Shown in pieces: positions 43,415 to 51,592 of a DNA stretch of 64,000 nt (positions are counted from its first letter, which is position 1; every line of letters begins with the position of its first letter). The notes under the pieces were generated by a model that saw only the letters and a program-made list of their open reading frames with translations, was not told the origin of the DNA and ran no database searches. This stretch comes from Maricaulis sp017643475 (GTDB lineage Bacteria; Pseudomonadota; Alphaproteobacteria; Caulobacterales; Maricaulaceae). The stretch covers positions 2,666,001 through 2,730,000 of the forward strand of contig NZ_CP138920.1 of assembly GCF_047123815.1 (NCBI RefSeq). The letters run 5' to 3'. The position numbers and the translations under genes were made by a program.

Positions 43415-43756
43415 ATGGTTGCAGAACTCAAATCCGGCGGCTCACCGCTTTTCGATCACGCACATCTGCTTCGTTATACCGGCGAGGATGTCGAGCTTCA
43501 GCGCGAGCTGGTCTCATTGATGCTTGACCAGGCGGATCGCTGTGTCGGCATGATGGGTTTGGCGCGTGAGCGTTCGGAGTGGCGTACGGCCGTGCATACG
43601 CTCAAGGGATCGTCTCGCGGTGTTGGGGCATTTGCGCTGGGAGATCTGTGCGACGAGGCCGAGGAATTGCCCGCACTGGCCTGGCCGGGAGCGCGTGTGC
43701 AGATCGAACAGATGGTCGCTCAGACCCGCTCGGCCTTTGGAGAGCTGGCCGATTAA
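43415..43756 (+). CDS. Single-domain histidine phosphotransfer (Hpt) protein
   Basis: The 113-residue protein is one Hpt domain: the phosphorylated His is about residue 61 in AVHTLKGSSRGVGAFALGDL, matching the HxLKGxSxxxGA(x)xL motif. It starts with a loop then FDHAHLLRYTGEDVELQREL, the usual first helix. It would pass phosphate between response regulators and hybrid kinases. No kinase or regulator gene is adjacent, so its partners are elsewhere. The 3' end overlaps the convergent chorismate mutase gene by four bases. Confidence 0.88.
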   Translation: MVAELKSGGSPLFDHAHLLRYTGEDVELQRELVSLMLDQADRCVGMMGLARERSEWRTAVHTLKGSSRGVGAFALGDLCDEAEELPALAWPGARVQIEQMVAQTRSAFGELAD

Positions 43757-44076
43757 GTTCGGGTCTTGTCCCAAATGGTGAATTCATAGGCGATTGAGCG
43801 TTCCACCAATTCCCGCCAGACGGGCTCGGAGATACGAGTGCTCAGACCGACACGTTCGGATTCGGCCACGACCTTGGAAATCACATCATTGATGCGCCAC
43901 TCGTCCCGCACCACACCGCGATTGGGTTTGATGCGAGCAGCGGCTTCCATGTATCTGGCCCGCGTGGCGATCAGGGCGACCAGCTCGCGGTCCAGCGCAT
44001 CCACACCCTCGCGTACCTGCGCCATGTTTTCACAGTCTTCCGGAGCGGTGATGTTGAGGTCGGACACGGTTGTCAT
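43753..44076 (-). CDS. Chorismate mutase (AroQ type)
   Basis: The 107-residue protein has the AroQ helical fold markers: VREGVDALDRELVALIATRA (the first catalytic helix with R and D/R residues), then YMEAAARIKPNRGVVRDEWR and LVERSIAYEF at the end. AroQ converts chorismate to prephenate for Phe and Tyr, although monofunctional copies can also serve salicylate or other pathways (isochorismate-pyruvate lyase, PchB-like, is a close relative). The start at 44076 fits the domain; a longer frame continues to 44148. Confidence 0.85.
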   Translation of the reverse strand: MTTVSDLNITAPEDCENMAQVREGVDALDRELVALIATRARYMEAAARIKPNRGVVRDEWRINDVISKVVAESERVGLSTRISEPVWRELVERSIAYEFTIWDKTRT

Positions 44077-44250
44077 GCGGTTTGATCCTTGTGATTTGCC
44101 CTGCTTTATAGAATGCCTCTGCGACGGGCCCAAGCGACGAGCTGTCACACACCGGTAAAGCGCCCGGCGAAATGCTTTCGATGATCCTTATTCCGGCTCG
44201 ACCTTTGTCGCCGCCCCGCTATGGTGCATCGTAACGATCAGGAGGCCCGC

Positions 44251-44874
44251 ATGAACCAGCCCATTCAAGTCTATGGCGACCAGCGCAGTGGAAACTGTCT
44301 GAAGGTGAAGTGGACGGCCGATCGCATGAGCCTGACCTATGACTGGCAGAATGTCGACATTCTCAAGGGTGAGACACGCACCGAGGATTTTCTCGCTATC
44401 AATCCGGCCGGTCAGGTGCCGTGCCTGGTTCGCCCGGACGGCCGTATCCTGGCCCAGTCCAACGCCATATGCTTCCATCTTGCCGAGGGCTCTGCGCTCA
44501 TTCCCGAGGACAGTTTTGATGTCGCCAAAATGCTCGAATGGATGTTCTGGGAACAGTACAGCCACGAGCCGGCCATCGCTGTTCGCCGTTTCCAGAAAGC
44601 CTACAAAGGCCTGGATGATGACCAGATTGATCCGGAGTTGATGGCCAAGGGCCGCCGTGCCCTGGGCGTTATGGAAATGCGGCTCCTGTCCCGCGACTTC
44701 ATCGTCGCCGAACAGCTCTCTCTGGCAGACATCGCGCTGGTTGCCTATACGCGGGTGGCTGATGAAGGTGGTTTCGACCTGGACGAGTTCCTCAACGTTC
44801 GCGGCTGGGTCGCGCGTGTTGAGAACGAGCTTGGTATCGACGTCAATGACGGCCGGTTCGACCCGGTTGGCTAG
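44251..44874 (+). CDS. Glutathione S-transferase family protein
   Basis: The 207-residue protein has the thioredoxin-like N-domain (IQVYGDQRSGNCLKVKWTAD, FLAINPAGQVPCLVRPDGRI, AQSNAICFHLAEGSALIP) and the helical C-domain. NPxGxVPxL and the QS/S(N)AI motif bind the glutathione gamma-glutamyl part. The ATG at 44251 follows AGGAGG at a good distance, whereas the ATG at 44221 lies inside the leader. The 3' end overlaps the convergent VWA gene by four bases. Confidence 0.9.
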   Translation: MNQPIQVYGDQRSGNCLKVKWTADRMSLTYDWQNVDILKGETRTEDFLAINPAGQVPCLVRPDGRILAQSNAICFHLAEGSALIPEDSFDVAKMLEWMFWEQYSHEPAIAVRRFQKAYKGLDDDQIDPELMAKGRRALGVMEMRLLSRDFIVAEQLSLADIALVAYTRVADEGGFDLDEFLNVRGWVARVENELGIDVNDGRFDPVG

Positions 44875-46046
44875 CGCGCCAATTCCTTCATCGCATCATC
44901 AACACCTTCAAGTGTCAGCGGGAACATGCGGTGGGGGCCGATAATGTCCTGGATGAGGCGGGTGGAGTAGGAATACTCCCACCAGTCTTCCTTTTGCGGA
45001 TTGAGCCAGATCAGGTTGGGCCAGGTATCGACGAGGCGCTGCAGCCAGACGGCGCCGGCCTCTTCATTCCAGTGTTCCACCGAACCGCCCGGATGCGTGA
45101 TCTCGTAGGGTGCCATGGCGGCGTCTCCGACGATGATGACTTTCCAGTCCGCCGGGTATTTGTGCATCAGGTCAAAAGTTGGCACGGTCTCGGCGCGTCG
45201 GCGCAGATTGGACTTCCACATCCCTTCATAGGGACAGTTGTGGAAGTAAAGATATTCCAGGTTCTTGAACGTGCCGCGGGCCGCTGAGAACAGCTCCTCA
45301 CACATGCGCACATAGGAATCCATGGATCCGCCGACATCAAACAGGGCGAGGACCTTGATGGCATTTCGGCGTTCCGGGCGCATGATCACGTCCAGCCAGC
45401 CCTGTTTCGCCGTCGCGTCGATCGTGCCACCCAGGTCCAGCTCTTCCTGCGCCCCGTCGCGGGCAAACTTGCGCAGGCGGCGCAGGGCGACCTTGAGATT
45501 TCGTGTGCCCAGCTCGCGCTCGCCATCCAGGTCCTTGTAGCGGCGCTGTTCCCAGACTTTCACGGCCTTCTTGTGCTGGCTCTGACCGCCAATGCGCACG
45601 CCAGCCGGATTATAGCCGGAATGGCCATAGGGCGAGGTGCCGCCGGTGCCGATCCACTTGTTGCCGCCTTCGTGGCGTTTTTCCTGTTCCTCGAGGCGTT
45701 TTTTGAGCGTCTCCATCAGCTCGTCGAAGGGCAGGGCCTGAAGCTCGGCCATTTCCTCCTCGGTGAGCAGACGTTGCATCATGGCCTTGAGCCATTCGTC
45801 CGGGATCTCCTCGGTCTCGAACAGGGCGCCAAGCGCTTCCACGCCCTTGAAGACATGACCGAAGACCATGTCGAACTTGTCGAAATCCTTCTCATCCTTC
45901 ACCAGCGCGGCGCGACTGACCGAGTAGAAATGCCCGATACTCGGATCGATGGCGCCCTTGTCGAGCGCTTCCAGCAGGGTCAGGTATTCGCGGGTCGTAA
46001 CCGGGATCTTGGCGGCGCGGAGCTCGGTGAAGAAATGATGCAGCAT
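44871..46046 (-). CDS. VWA-domain protein (CoxE-like)
   Basis: The 391-residue protein has a basic N-terminal half (LHHFFTELRAAKIPVTTREY) and a von Willebrand A domain near the C-terminus with the MIDAS-like motif VLALFDVGGSMDSYVRMCEE. WKVIIVGDAAMAPYEITHPG and QEDWWEYSYS segments follow. Such proteins pair with MoxR AAA ATPases to mature or insert metal into enzymes. Here the MoxR gene lies 3.7 kb away on the same strand with three unrelated genes between them. No signal peptide is seen. Confidence 0.87.
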   Translation of the reverse strand: MLHHFFTELRAAKIPVTTREYLTLLEALDKGAIDPSIGHFYSVSRAALVKDEKDFDKFDMVFGHVFKGVEALGALFETEEIPDEWLKAMMQRLLTEEEMAELQALPFDELMETLKKRLEEQEKRHEGGNKWIGTGGTSPYGHSGYNPAGVRIGGQSQHKKAVKVWEQRRYKDLDGERELGTRNLKVALRRLRKFARDGAQEELDLGGTIDATAKQGWLDVIMRPERRNAIKVLALFDVGGSMDSYVRMCEELFSAARGTFKNLEYLYFHNCPYEGMWKSNLRRRAETVPTFDLMHKYPADWKVIIVGDAAMAPYEITHPGGSVEHWNEEAGAVWLQRLVDTWPNLIWLNPQKEDWWEYSYSTRLIQDIIGPHRMFPLTLEGVDDAMKELAR

Positions 46047-46162
46047 GACAAGAGAGTAGGGTGCTCACAGCTTCTTTTCCAGCACCGTGATGCCGCCTTT
46101 CATCAGTCGACGACAAACGGCTAGATTTGTTTGAGGCTTTCAATCGAACTGGGACCAACACC

Positions 46163-46624
46163 ATGCCCAAAAACCTCACCCTCCGACGGGCCCGCGCCGA
46201 CGATCTCTCTGCGATCATCAACATGCTGGCCGATGACGCATTGGGGGCGAGCCGGGAGGTCGTCGCCGATCCGGTGCACGGTGACTATGTCGAGGCATTT
46301 GCTGCCATCGACACCGATCCCAACCAATATCTGGCCGTTGCCGAGGACGGCGAGGGCATCGTCGGATGTCTACAGCTCAGCTTTATTCCCGGTCTGTCGC
46401 GCAGTGGAATGTGGCGCGGTCAGATCGAGAGTGTGCGCATCCATTCACGCGCTCGGGGCGAGGGCTATGGCCAGGTTTTGTTCGAATGGGCAATCGAGCA
46501 GTGCCGCCGGAAAGGCTGTGGCCTGGTCCAGTTGACCACCGACAAGAGCCGGCCCGACGCACTGCGCTTCTACGAACGCCTCGGGTTTGTTCCCAGCCAT
46601 GAAGGCATGAAGCTGGGCCTTTAA
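46163..46624 (+). CDS. GNAT-family N-acetyltransferase
   Basis: The 153-residue protein starts MPKNLTLRRARADDLSAIIN and has the acetyl-CoA pyrophosphate-binding motif A (IESVRIHSRARGEGYGQVLF, the R-x-x-G-x-G/A type signature) and the C-terminal motif B (YERLGFVPSHEGMKL). It acetylates an unknown amine. It is encoded opposite to its neighbours, the last four bases overlapping the TonB receptor gene end. The ATG at 46163 was chosen because it begins the domain. Confidence 0.85.
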   Translation: MPKNLTLRRARADDLSAIINMLADDALGASREVVADPVHGDYVEAFAAIDTDPNQYLAVAEDGEGIVGCLQLSFIPGLSRSGMWRGQIESVRIHSRARGEGYGQVLFEWAIEQCRRKGCGLVQLTTDKSRPDALRFYERLGFVPSHEGMKLGL

Positions 46625-48690
46625 AATTGCCAGCGGATTGCGGCGCGAATCTGTCGCGGTTCAACGCTGCGAAGGTGACGATCTTCAACCGCAGTCGCTT
46701 CTGTCGCGAGCCGGCTTTCGATGAAGTACGTGATGTCCGCATCTTGTGCGTCGAAGAGATTGAAAACGTCGACAGACAGCGCGGCTGAACCGAAGCGGTA
46801 TTCACCGCCCAGATTTACCAGGGTTGTCGGATCCGAGAGGACTGACCCGTCCTCGATCAGAGGCGCTTCGCCGAAGTGACGCACCCGTACAGACAGGGTG
46901 AAATCGTCCCAAGTGCCAATAAGGCCTCCACTGAGCACGGTCTCCACCGCGCCGGGAATGTGATCCTCGCTGCCATTGGTCTTGAAGCGGGCGTCAGTCC
47001 AGGAGGCTTCCAGGTCGGCGACCAGCCAGTCATTGATCGTCCAGAACATGGCCGCTTCGAAACCATGACGTTCGGATCCATCATTGGGTTCTGTGGAGCC
47101 GCCATCGCCGACAAAAACCAGCTCACTGTCGAGCTCCAGCCAGAACGCAGCCGCCGTGAAATGAACGTGGTCGGTCTGCCAGCGGACGCCCAGCTCGGCG
47201 ACATCGCCCGGGACTAGCAGCGGAACAGCGACTGCAGGTGCATTTGGCTTTCCGCCCGGCACGTGATGGGCCGGGTTCAGCGGCTCAGCCGGATCCGTGA
47301 TCACGACCGTGCTTGGGTCCAGCGTAATAGTGGCGCCACGGGCATCATTGGAGTGAAAACCACGGCCGTAATTGGCGTAGAGTTCAACGGCCGGGGAGGC
47401 GCGCCAGGCCAGTCCGAACTTTGGTGCAAGCAGGGCGTCATCTGCGGTGCCGCCATTGGCAGCGAGGGTCCGGGCGTCAACATCGACCTGCATCCAGTCT
47501 GCGCGGAGTCCCCCCATAACGCGCAGTGCGTCGGTCGCTTGCCAGTTCAGCTCGATGTGCGTCGCGAAGCTTGTCTGTTCGATGGCGTCTTCGCGGACCG
47601 TGTCCAGTCGCTCGCGCTCACGAGAGTGGTGCAGGCCGATTTCACCGATGTCGTCATGACGAAGCTCGGCACCCCAGCTGAGCTGAAGAGAATCTGCGAC
47701 GTGCGCGTGCTGACGATAGCGTGCCCCGTACATCCAGCGTTCGTCTCGTTGTTCGAATTGGTCGCCATTGACCGGGCCTTCGAGGAAATAGGTGAAATTG
47801 GAGTAGAGCGTAAAGTCGGACCGGACGATCCAGGCGTTGACCTCAGCGAGGTGATTTTCCCAACGTGCTGTGGCAGCGAGGCGTTCCGATTGCCCCCCGA
47901 GCGTCGGGTCGATAACACCAAAACGGCCATACACATTCAATGCTCGTTCTGGAATTTGGTCGGCGCCGCGCCAGTCGGCATCGTAATACATGAGGGTGAA
48001 GCTGGCATCACCACCAAAGGCCGGGGCCACGTAGCGGGCGAGCAGATTGATGCGCTCTGCGTCCTCCTGCGTGCTCCATGGGCCATCATACAGGACATGT
48101 TCACCGCCGAAGGTCAGTGCGCCGGCATCGGTCTCATGGCTGACGCCTGCAGCGGCTCGGCTGTATCCAAATTCGCCGATCTCCAGGCTGGCGAAGTTGG
48201 ATGGCAATTGCTGATAGAGGGCGAAACGGGCCGACCCGGCGAGTGAAAAATCACCATCATCTGCACGATAGGCACCCTTGCGAAAACGAATTTCAGATAC
48301 GAATTCCGGGATGAGTGGATTGAGATCCAGATAGCCCTGGCCATGGCCATGGCTGCGCATATTGACCGGCGCACCATCGATGAAGCCGGCGAAATCTGTA
48401 CCGTGATCCAGATTGAAACCCCGCATGAAATACTGGTTCGCCTTGCCCGTTCCGGAGTGCTGCGTCGCGATCATGCCCGGGATGACTTCAACGAGTTCAC
48501 CCACTCTCCCGATCGGTCGTGTCGAGATGTCATCATAGCCGACGACCCCTTCGGTCGCAGATTGAGCCACGCCAATCTGGTCCATTCCCTGGCCCCAGAT
48601 GTGAATAATATCAGCCGTCGATGTGTCCTGGGCAGCAGCGGTGGCGGAAAGGGTGACGAGAAGGCAGGCGGAGACAAGCGGTCTATTCAT
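46621..48690 (-). CDS. TonB-dependent outer-membrane receptor, probably zinc-regulated
   Basis: The 689-residue protein has a signal peptide (MNRPLVSACLLVTLSATAAA), a plug domain (VGELVEVIPGMIATQHSGTG, NQYFMRGFNLDHGTDFAGFI) with a histidine-rich loop (PVNMRSHGHGQGYLDLNPLI), and a beta-barrel of about 22 strands ending with the typical final aromatic (IRAAIRWQF). It imports a metal or metallophore across the outer membrane. The Zur-like palindrome at its start, together with His-rich loops, suggests zinc. A ZnuD-like function is inferred, not shown. The stop overlaps the GNAT gene end. Confidence 0.88.
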   Translation of the reverse strand: MNRPLVSACLLVTLSATAAAQDTSTADIIHIWGQGMDQIGVAQSATEGVVGYDDISTRPIGRVGELVEVIPGMIATQHSGTGKANQYFMRGFNLDHGTDFAGFIDGAPVNMRSHGHGQGYLDLNPLIPEFVSEIRFRKGAYRADDGDFSLAGSARFALYQQLPSNFASLEIGEFGYSRAAAGVSHETDAGALTFGGEHVLYDGPWSTQEDAERINLLARYVAPAFGGDASFTLMYYDADWRGADQIPERALNVYGRFGVIDPTLGGQSERLAATARWENHLAEVNAWIVRSDFTLYSNFTYFLEGPVNGDQFEQRDERWMYGARYRQHAHVADSLQLSWGAELRHDDIGEIGLHHSRERERLDTVREDAIEQTSFATHIELNWQATDALRVMGGLRADWMQVDVDARTLAANGGTADDALLAPKFGLAWRASPAVELYANYGRGFHSNDARGATITLDPSTVVITDPAEPLNPAHHVPGGKPNAPAVAVPLLVPGDVAELGVRWQTDHVHFTAAAFWLELDSELVFVGDGGSTEPNDGSERHGFEAAMFWTINDWLVADLEASWTDARFKTNGSEDHIPGAVETVLSGGLIGTWDDFTLSVRVRHFGEAPLIEDGSVLSDPTTLVNLGGEYRFGSAALSVDVFNLFDAQDADITYFIESRLATEATAVEDRHLRSVEPRQIRAAIRWQF

Positions 48691-48695
48691 GAGAT

Positions 48696-48708
48696 GTTAT
48701 AATATAAC
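48696..48708. promoter_or_regulatory. Zur-like operator overlapping the receptor start
   Basis: GTTATAATATAAC is a palindrome with one central base and lies only 5 bases before the receptor ATG. With its flanks (ATG on the left, GTTT on the right) it matches the Zur consensus of the GTTATANTATAAC type. No ribosome site is visible between it and the ATG, and a TATTAT or TATAAC -10 would place the transcription start at or near the ATG. Confidence 0.6.
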
Positions 48709-48790
48709 GTTTTAGGTCCGCTGCATGTAGCCGAGCTTTCTTTGTGTGGCAAATGACAGGTTTGTAGGATTTAAGGGGCGCCCGACGGCG

Positions 48791-49666
48791 TTAATCCGGT
48801 TGCTGGCTGACAAAGGCCTGCAGCAACACCGCTCGCGCAGCGGCGTCTTGTCCGGCCGGGTATTGCACGGTGACAGTCCAGGGCTGGAGCGGGTGTTCCA
48901 GGGTCATGGCGAATTGTTCCGGCGTGCCCGGGCGAGATGCGCCCAGTGACCAGGAGGTCAGGGGCGCGTTTTCGCCTGTGCCCGTCGTGACGATCTCGAA
49001 CCGGGTGCTTTGCAAGTCCGGATAGGTTTCGCCCATGCGTTCGGCCTCTGCTGAAGCATGACTGCCCTGGGTCAGGCGAAGCCCGATATCCTCGTGGTTC
49101 CAGTAAAGGCAGGCCGGGTCGCCCTCGCTGCCGCCATAAACGTCGAAGCGCAGATGGTCGGCAATGAAAAGCGGGCATTGCAGGCCCTGCATGTGGCGCG
49201 CGCCCTGATCGCCCTGGACTTGCCAGCCGGGGCTGGCCTCCGGGTGATCGCGCAGCATGCGGGCATTGGCGTCTGCCAAGCGAGCCGTGTCGCCCGGATG
49301 CCAGGCAGCGCGGGCCTCTTCGGCGGCCATGTGGGAGGCCATGACCATGCGGGTCGCTGCAAGCTCTGCATCACCGTGGATGACGTCCGCAGCCTGCCTC
49401 GCATACCGCCCGGTCGCCTCCCAATACCCCAGGCGCGCATTGATATCCGTGAGCATGTGGCGAATGCGATATCGATCCATCGGCGTGTCGGCCAGGGCCA
49501 GAGCGGTTTCTGCCGGCGCCAGCGCGGACTCCCAGTCTCCGGCCATGACATGTGGAATCACCTGCCGGAAGGCGGACATGAAATCGGCTGGGGCCTCGTC
49601 CTGTGCGAAGGCCGGCATGGCAAGGCTGGCTGCCAGAATACCGGCACAAAATGCGTGTTTCATCAT
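48791..49666 (-). CDS. Secreted protein with TPR-like helical region, unknown function
   Basis: The 291-residue protein starts at ATG 49666 after GGGAGGAC and has a signal peptide (MMKHAFCAGILAASLAMPAF, cleavage near AFA-QDE). Residues about 25-110 look helical and repeat-like (WESALAPAETALALADTPMD, as in TPRs). The remainder is beta-rich and contains two cysteines (QGLQCPLFIADH, DPACLYWNH). It lies between MoxR and the TonB receptor on the same strand, 100 bases before the Zur-controlled start. I do not recognise the family. Confidence 0.62.
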   Translation of the reverse strand: MMKHAFCAGILAASLAMPAFAQDEAPADFMSAFRQVIPHVMAGDWESALAPAETALALADTPMDRYRIRHMLTDINARLGYWEATGRYARQAADVIHGDAELAATRMVMASHMAAEEARAAWHPGDTARLADANARMLRDHPEASPGWQVQGDQGARHMQGLQCPLFIADHLRFDVYGGSEGDPACLYWNHEDIGLRLTQGSHASAEAERMGETYPDLQSTRFEIVTTGTGENAPLTSWSLGASRPGTPEQFAMTLEHPLQPWTVTVQYPAGQDAAARAVLLQAFVSQQPD

Positions 49667-49735
49667 GTCCTCCCGATGTGCGGGAAGAGCATGAAAACAC
49701 TCGCCGAGCACCGAGTGAATAAGCGGTAAGCTGGC

Positions 49736-50632
49736 TCAGATCGCGCCCGGGTCACGCGGTCCGCCAGCCGGAGCGCCGCCAGGTTCCGGATTGCGCCGCA
49801 TCATGAAGGAAAGCTTTTCGAACAGCATGACGTCCTGCTCGTTCTTCAACAGGGCGCCGTGCAGCGGCGGGATCAGCTTGCGCGGATCACGTTCGGTCAG
49901 CACGGAAGGATCAACATCCTCGACCAGCAGTAGTTTCAGCCAGTCGAGCAGCTCCGACGTCGAGGGCTTCTTCTTCACGCCGGGGACCTGGCGCACGTCG
50001 TAGAACAGCTTGAGCGCCTCTGCGAGCAACCGGCCCTTCAGCCCCGGGAAATGCACCTCGACGATGGCGCGCATCGTTTCCTCGTCCGGGAAGGCGATGA
50101 AATGGAAGAAACAGCGGCGCAGGAAGGCGTCCGGCAATTCCTTCTCATTGTTCGAAGTGATGATGACGACCGGGCGCTGTTCCGCCTTGATGGTCTCACC
50201 TGTCTCGTAGACGTGGAATTCCATCCGGTCGAGCTCCTGCAGGAGATCGTTGGGAAACTCGATATCGGCCTTGTCGATCTCGTCGATCAGCAGCACGGAG
50301 CGTTGTTCGGCCGCAAAGGCCTCCCACAGCTTGCCCTTGCGGATGTAGTTGTTGATGTCATGGACCTTGTCATCGCCCAGCTGGCTGTCGCGCAAGCGGG
50401 CAACGGCATCGTATTCGTAAAGGCCCTGGCGCGCCTTAGTCGTCGACTTGATGTGCCATTCGATCAGCGGCATGCCCATGGCAGCGGCGACCTGTTTGGC
50501 CAGCTCGGTTTTACCGGTGCCCGGCTCGCCCTTGACGAGCAGCGGGCGCTCCAGAGCGATCGCCGCATTTACCGCGGCGCTCAGCTCAGCATCAGCGACG
50601 TAATTGTCTGTACCTTCAAAGCGCATGGTCAA
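49736..50632 (-). CDS. MoxR-family AAA ATPase
   Basis: The 298-residue ATPase has Walker A LVKGEPGTGKTELAKQVAAA, Walker B VLLIDEIDKADIEFPNDLLQ and the MoxR C-terminal helical domain (LPDAFLRRCFFHFIAFPDEE, sensor-2 region). The Glu in VYETGETIKAEQRPVVI is as in MoxR. MoxR proteins act as metal-insertion chaperones with VWA partners. The VWA protein gene at 44871-46046 is the likely partner although three genes separate them. The start at 50632 fits MTMRFEGTDNYVADAELSAA. Confidence 0.93.
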   Translation of the reverse strand: MTMRFEGTDNYVADAELSAAVNAAIALERPLLVKGEPGTGKTELAKQVAAAMGMPLIEWHIKSTTKARQGLYEYDAVARLRDSQLGDDKVHDINNYIRKGKLWEAFAAEQRSVLLIDEIDKADIEFPNDLLQELDRMEFHVYETGETIKAEQRPVVIITSNNEKELPDAFLRRCFFHFIAFPDEETMRAIVEVHFPGLKGRLLAEALKLFYDVRQVPGVKKKPSTSELLDWLKLLLVEDVDPSVLTERDPRKLIPPLHGALLKNEQDVMLFEKLSFMMRRNPEPGGAPAGGPRDPGAI

Positions 50633-50818
50633 GACCTAGCGCGTTGCAAACGGCTTGGGTAGGTGTGACGTAGGCGTCAAGCTGCAGCGTGCCCAGGGGG
50701 AGGTTCGAGACCTTGAATGCGGCACATTGCCCCAATCACCTTTCTCTGCTTGCGAAATTAAGGGACTGTAAAGGCGAATCTCTGGGATACTCATCGTGAT
50801 AGATTAGAGGTGGCCCCG

Positions 50819-51532
50819 ATGGCTGATGGAATGATCCACACGCAGAACTTCTACGCATTCGAATGGATGACCGGCAAGGTTGCCGATTGCGATCCGAATT
50901 TCCCAACAACTCTGCATGCTTGGGACAATCAGGATCTTGATCTTGACGCGACGGATACGGCCTATTTCGGTTTTGTCCAGGATGGCGATGCCATCGTGAA
51001 TACGGATGCGGGCAGTTTCACCCTCAAATCGGGTATGTATTTCTCAGCCAACAATGCCGTCAGTATTTCCGGCGGCCGGGGCATCGTCATGGCGCGCGCC
51101 AAGCACCAAGCCTTCTTCTCGATTGGTGGTCCGGTCGAGGACAAGGGGCGGCTGAAATATATCGATGGCTGTACCGACAGCCTGTTGATCTCACCCATCA
51201 AGATGGGTGACCCCTGTCTCAACCTGCTCTACTTCCCGCCTGGCATTGACCAGACGTCGCACACGCATCCTTCCGATCGGATTGGCGTGGTCTTTTCCGG
51301 CAAGGGCGAGTGCGTCACGCCGGAAGGCATCATCCCGCTGGAGCCGGGAGTGATGTTCCGGATCCCCTATGAGGGGCACCACAAATTCCGGACCTATGAC
51401 AGCGAGATGCGGGTCATTGCCTATCACCCCGATAGTGATTTTGGCCCCCAGGACGAAGATCACCCGATGATCAACCGCACGATTGTTGACGGTGTCTCTG
51501 CATCCAAGATCGACGCGATCCGAACGAAGTAA
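50819..51532 (+). CDS. Cupin-domain protein
   Basis: The 237-residue protein has a cupin fold with motif 1 QTSHTHPSDRIGVVFSGKGE (G(X)5HXH...E) and motif 2 LEPGVMFRIPYEGHHKFRT, giving the usual three-His metal site. The N-terminal half (TAYFGFVQDGDAIVNTDAGS) may be a second, degenerate cupin. The ATG at 50819 is preferred over a GTG at 50810 because GAGGTGG lies six bases before it. A strong terminator follows. Substrate unknown; it is separate from the sugar operon that converges from the other side. Confidence 0.75.
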   Translation: MADGMIHTQNFYAFEWMTGKVADCDPNFPTTLHAWDNQDLDLDATDTAYFGFVQDGDAIVNTDAGSFTLKSGMYFSANNAVSISGGRGIVMARAKHQAFFSIGGPVEDKGRLKYIDGCTDSLLISPIKMGDPCLNLLYFPPGIDQTSHTHPSDRIGVVFSGKGECVTPEGIIPLEPGVMFRIPYEGHHKFRTYDSEMRVIAYHPDSDFGPQDEDHPMINRTIVDGVSASKIDAIRTK

Positions 51533-51552
51533 GGGGCTTTGGGCCCACTACG

Positions 51553-51581
51553 AAAAAGGCGCCTCTCACGGCGCCTTTTTT
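51553..51581. terminator. Bidirectional-looking terminator between cupin and sugar operon
   Basis: AAAAAGGCGCC and GGCGCCTTTTTT form a stem (51553-51563 with 51570-51581) with A-rich and T-rich ends on both strands. It can end both the cupin transcript and the convergent neuB-like operon. Confidence 0.85.
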
Positions 51582-51592
51582 GTGTCTGTGTG

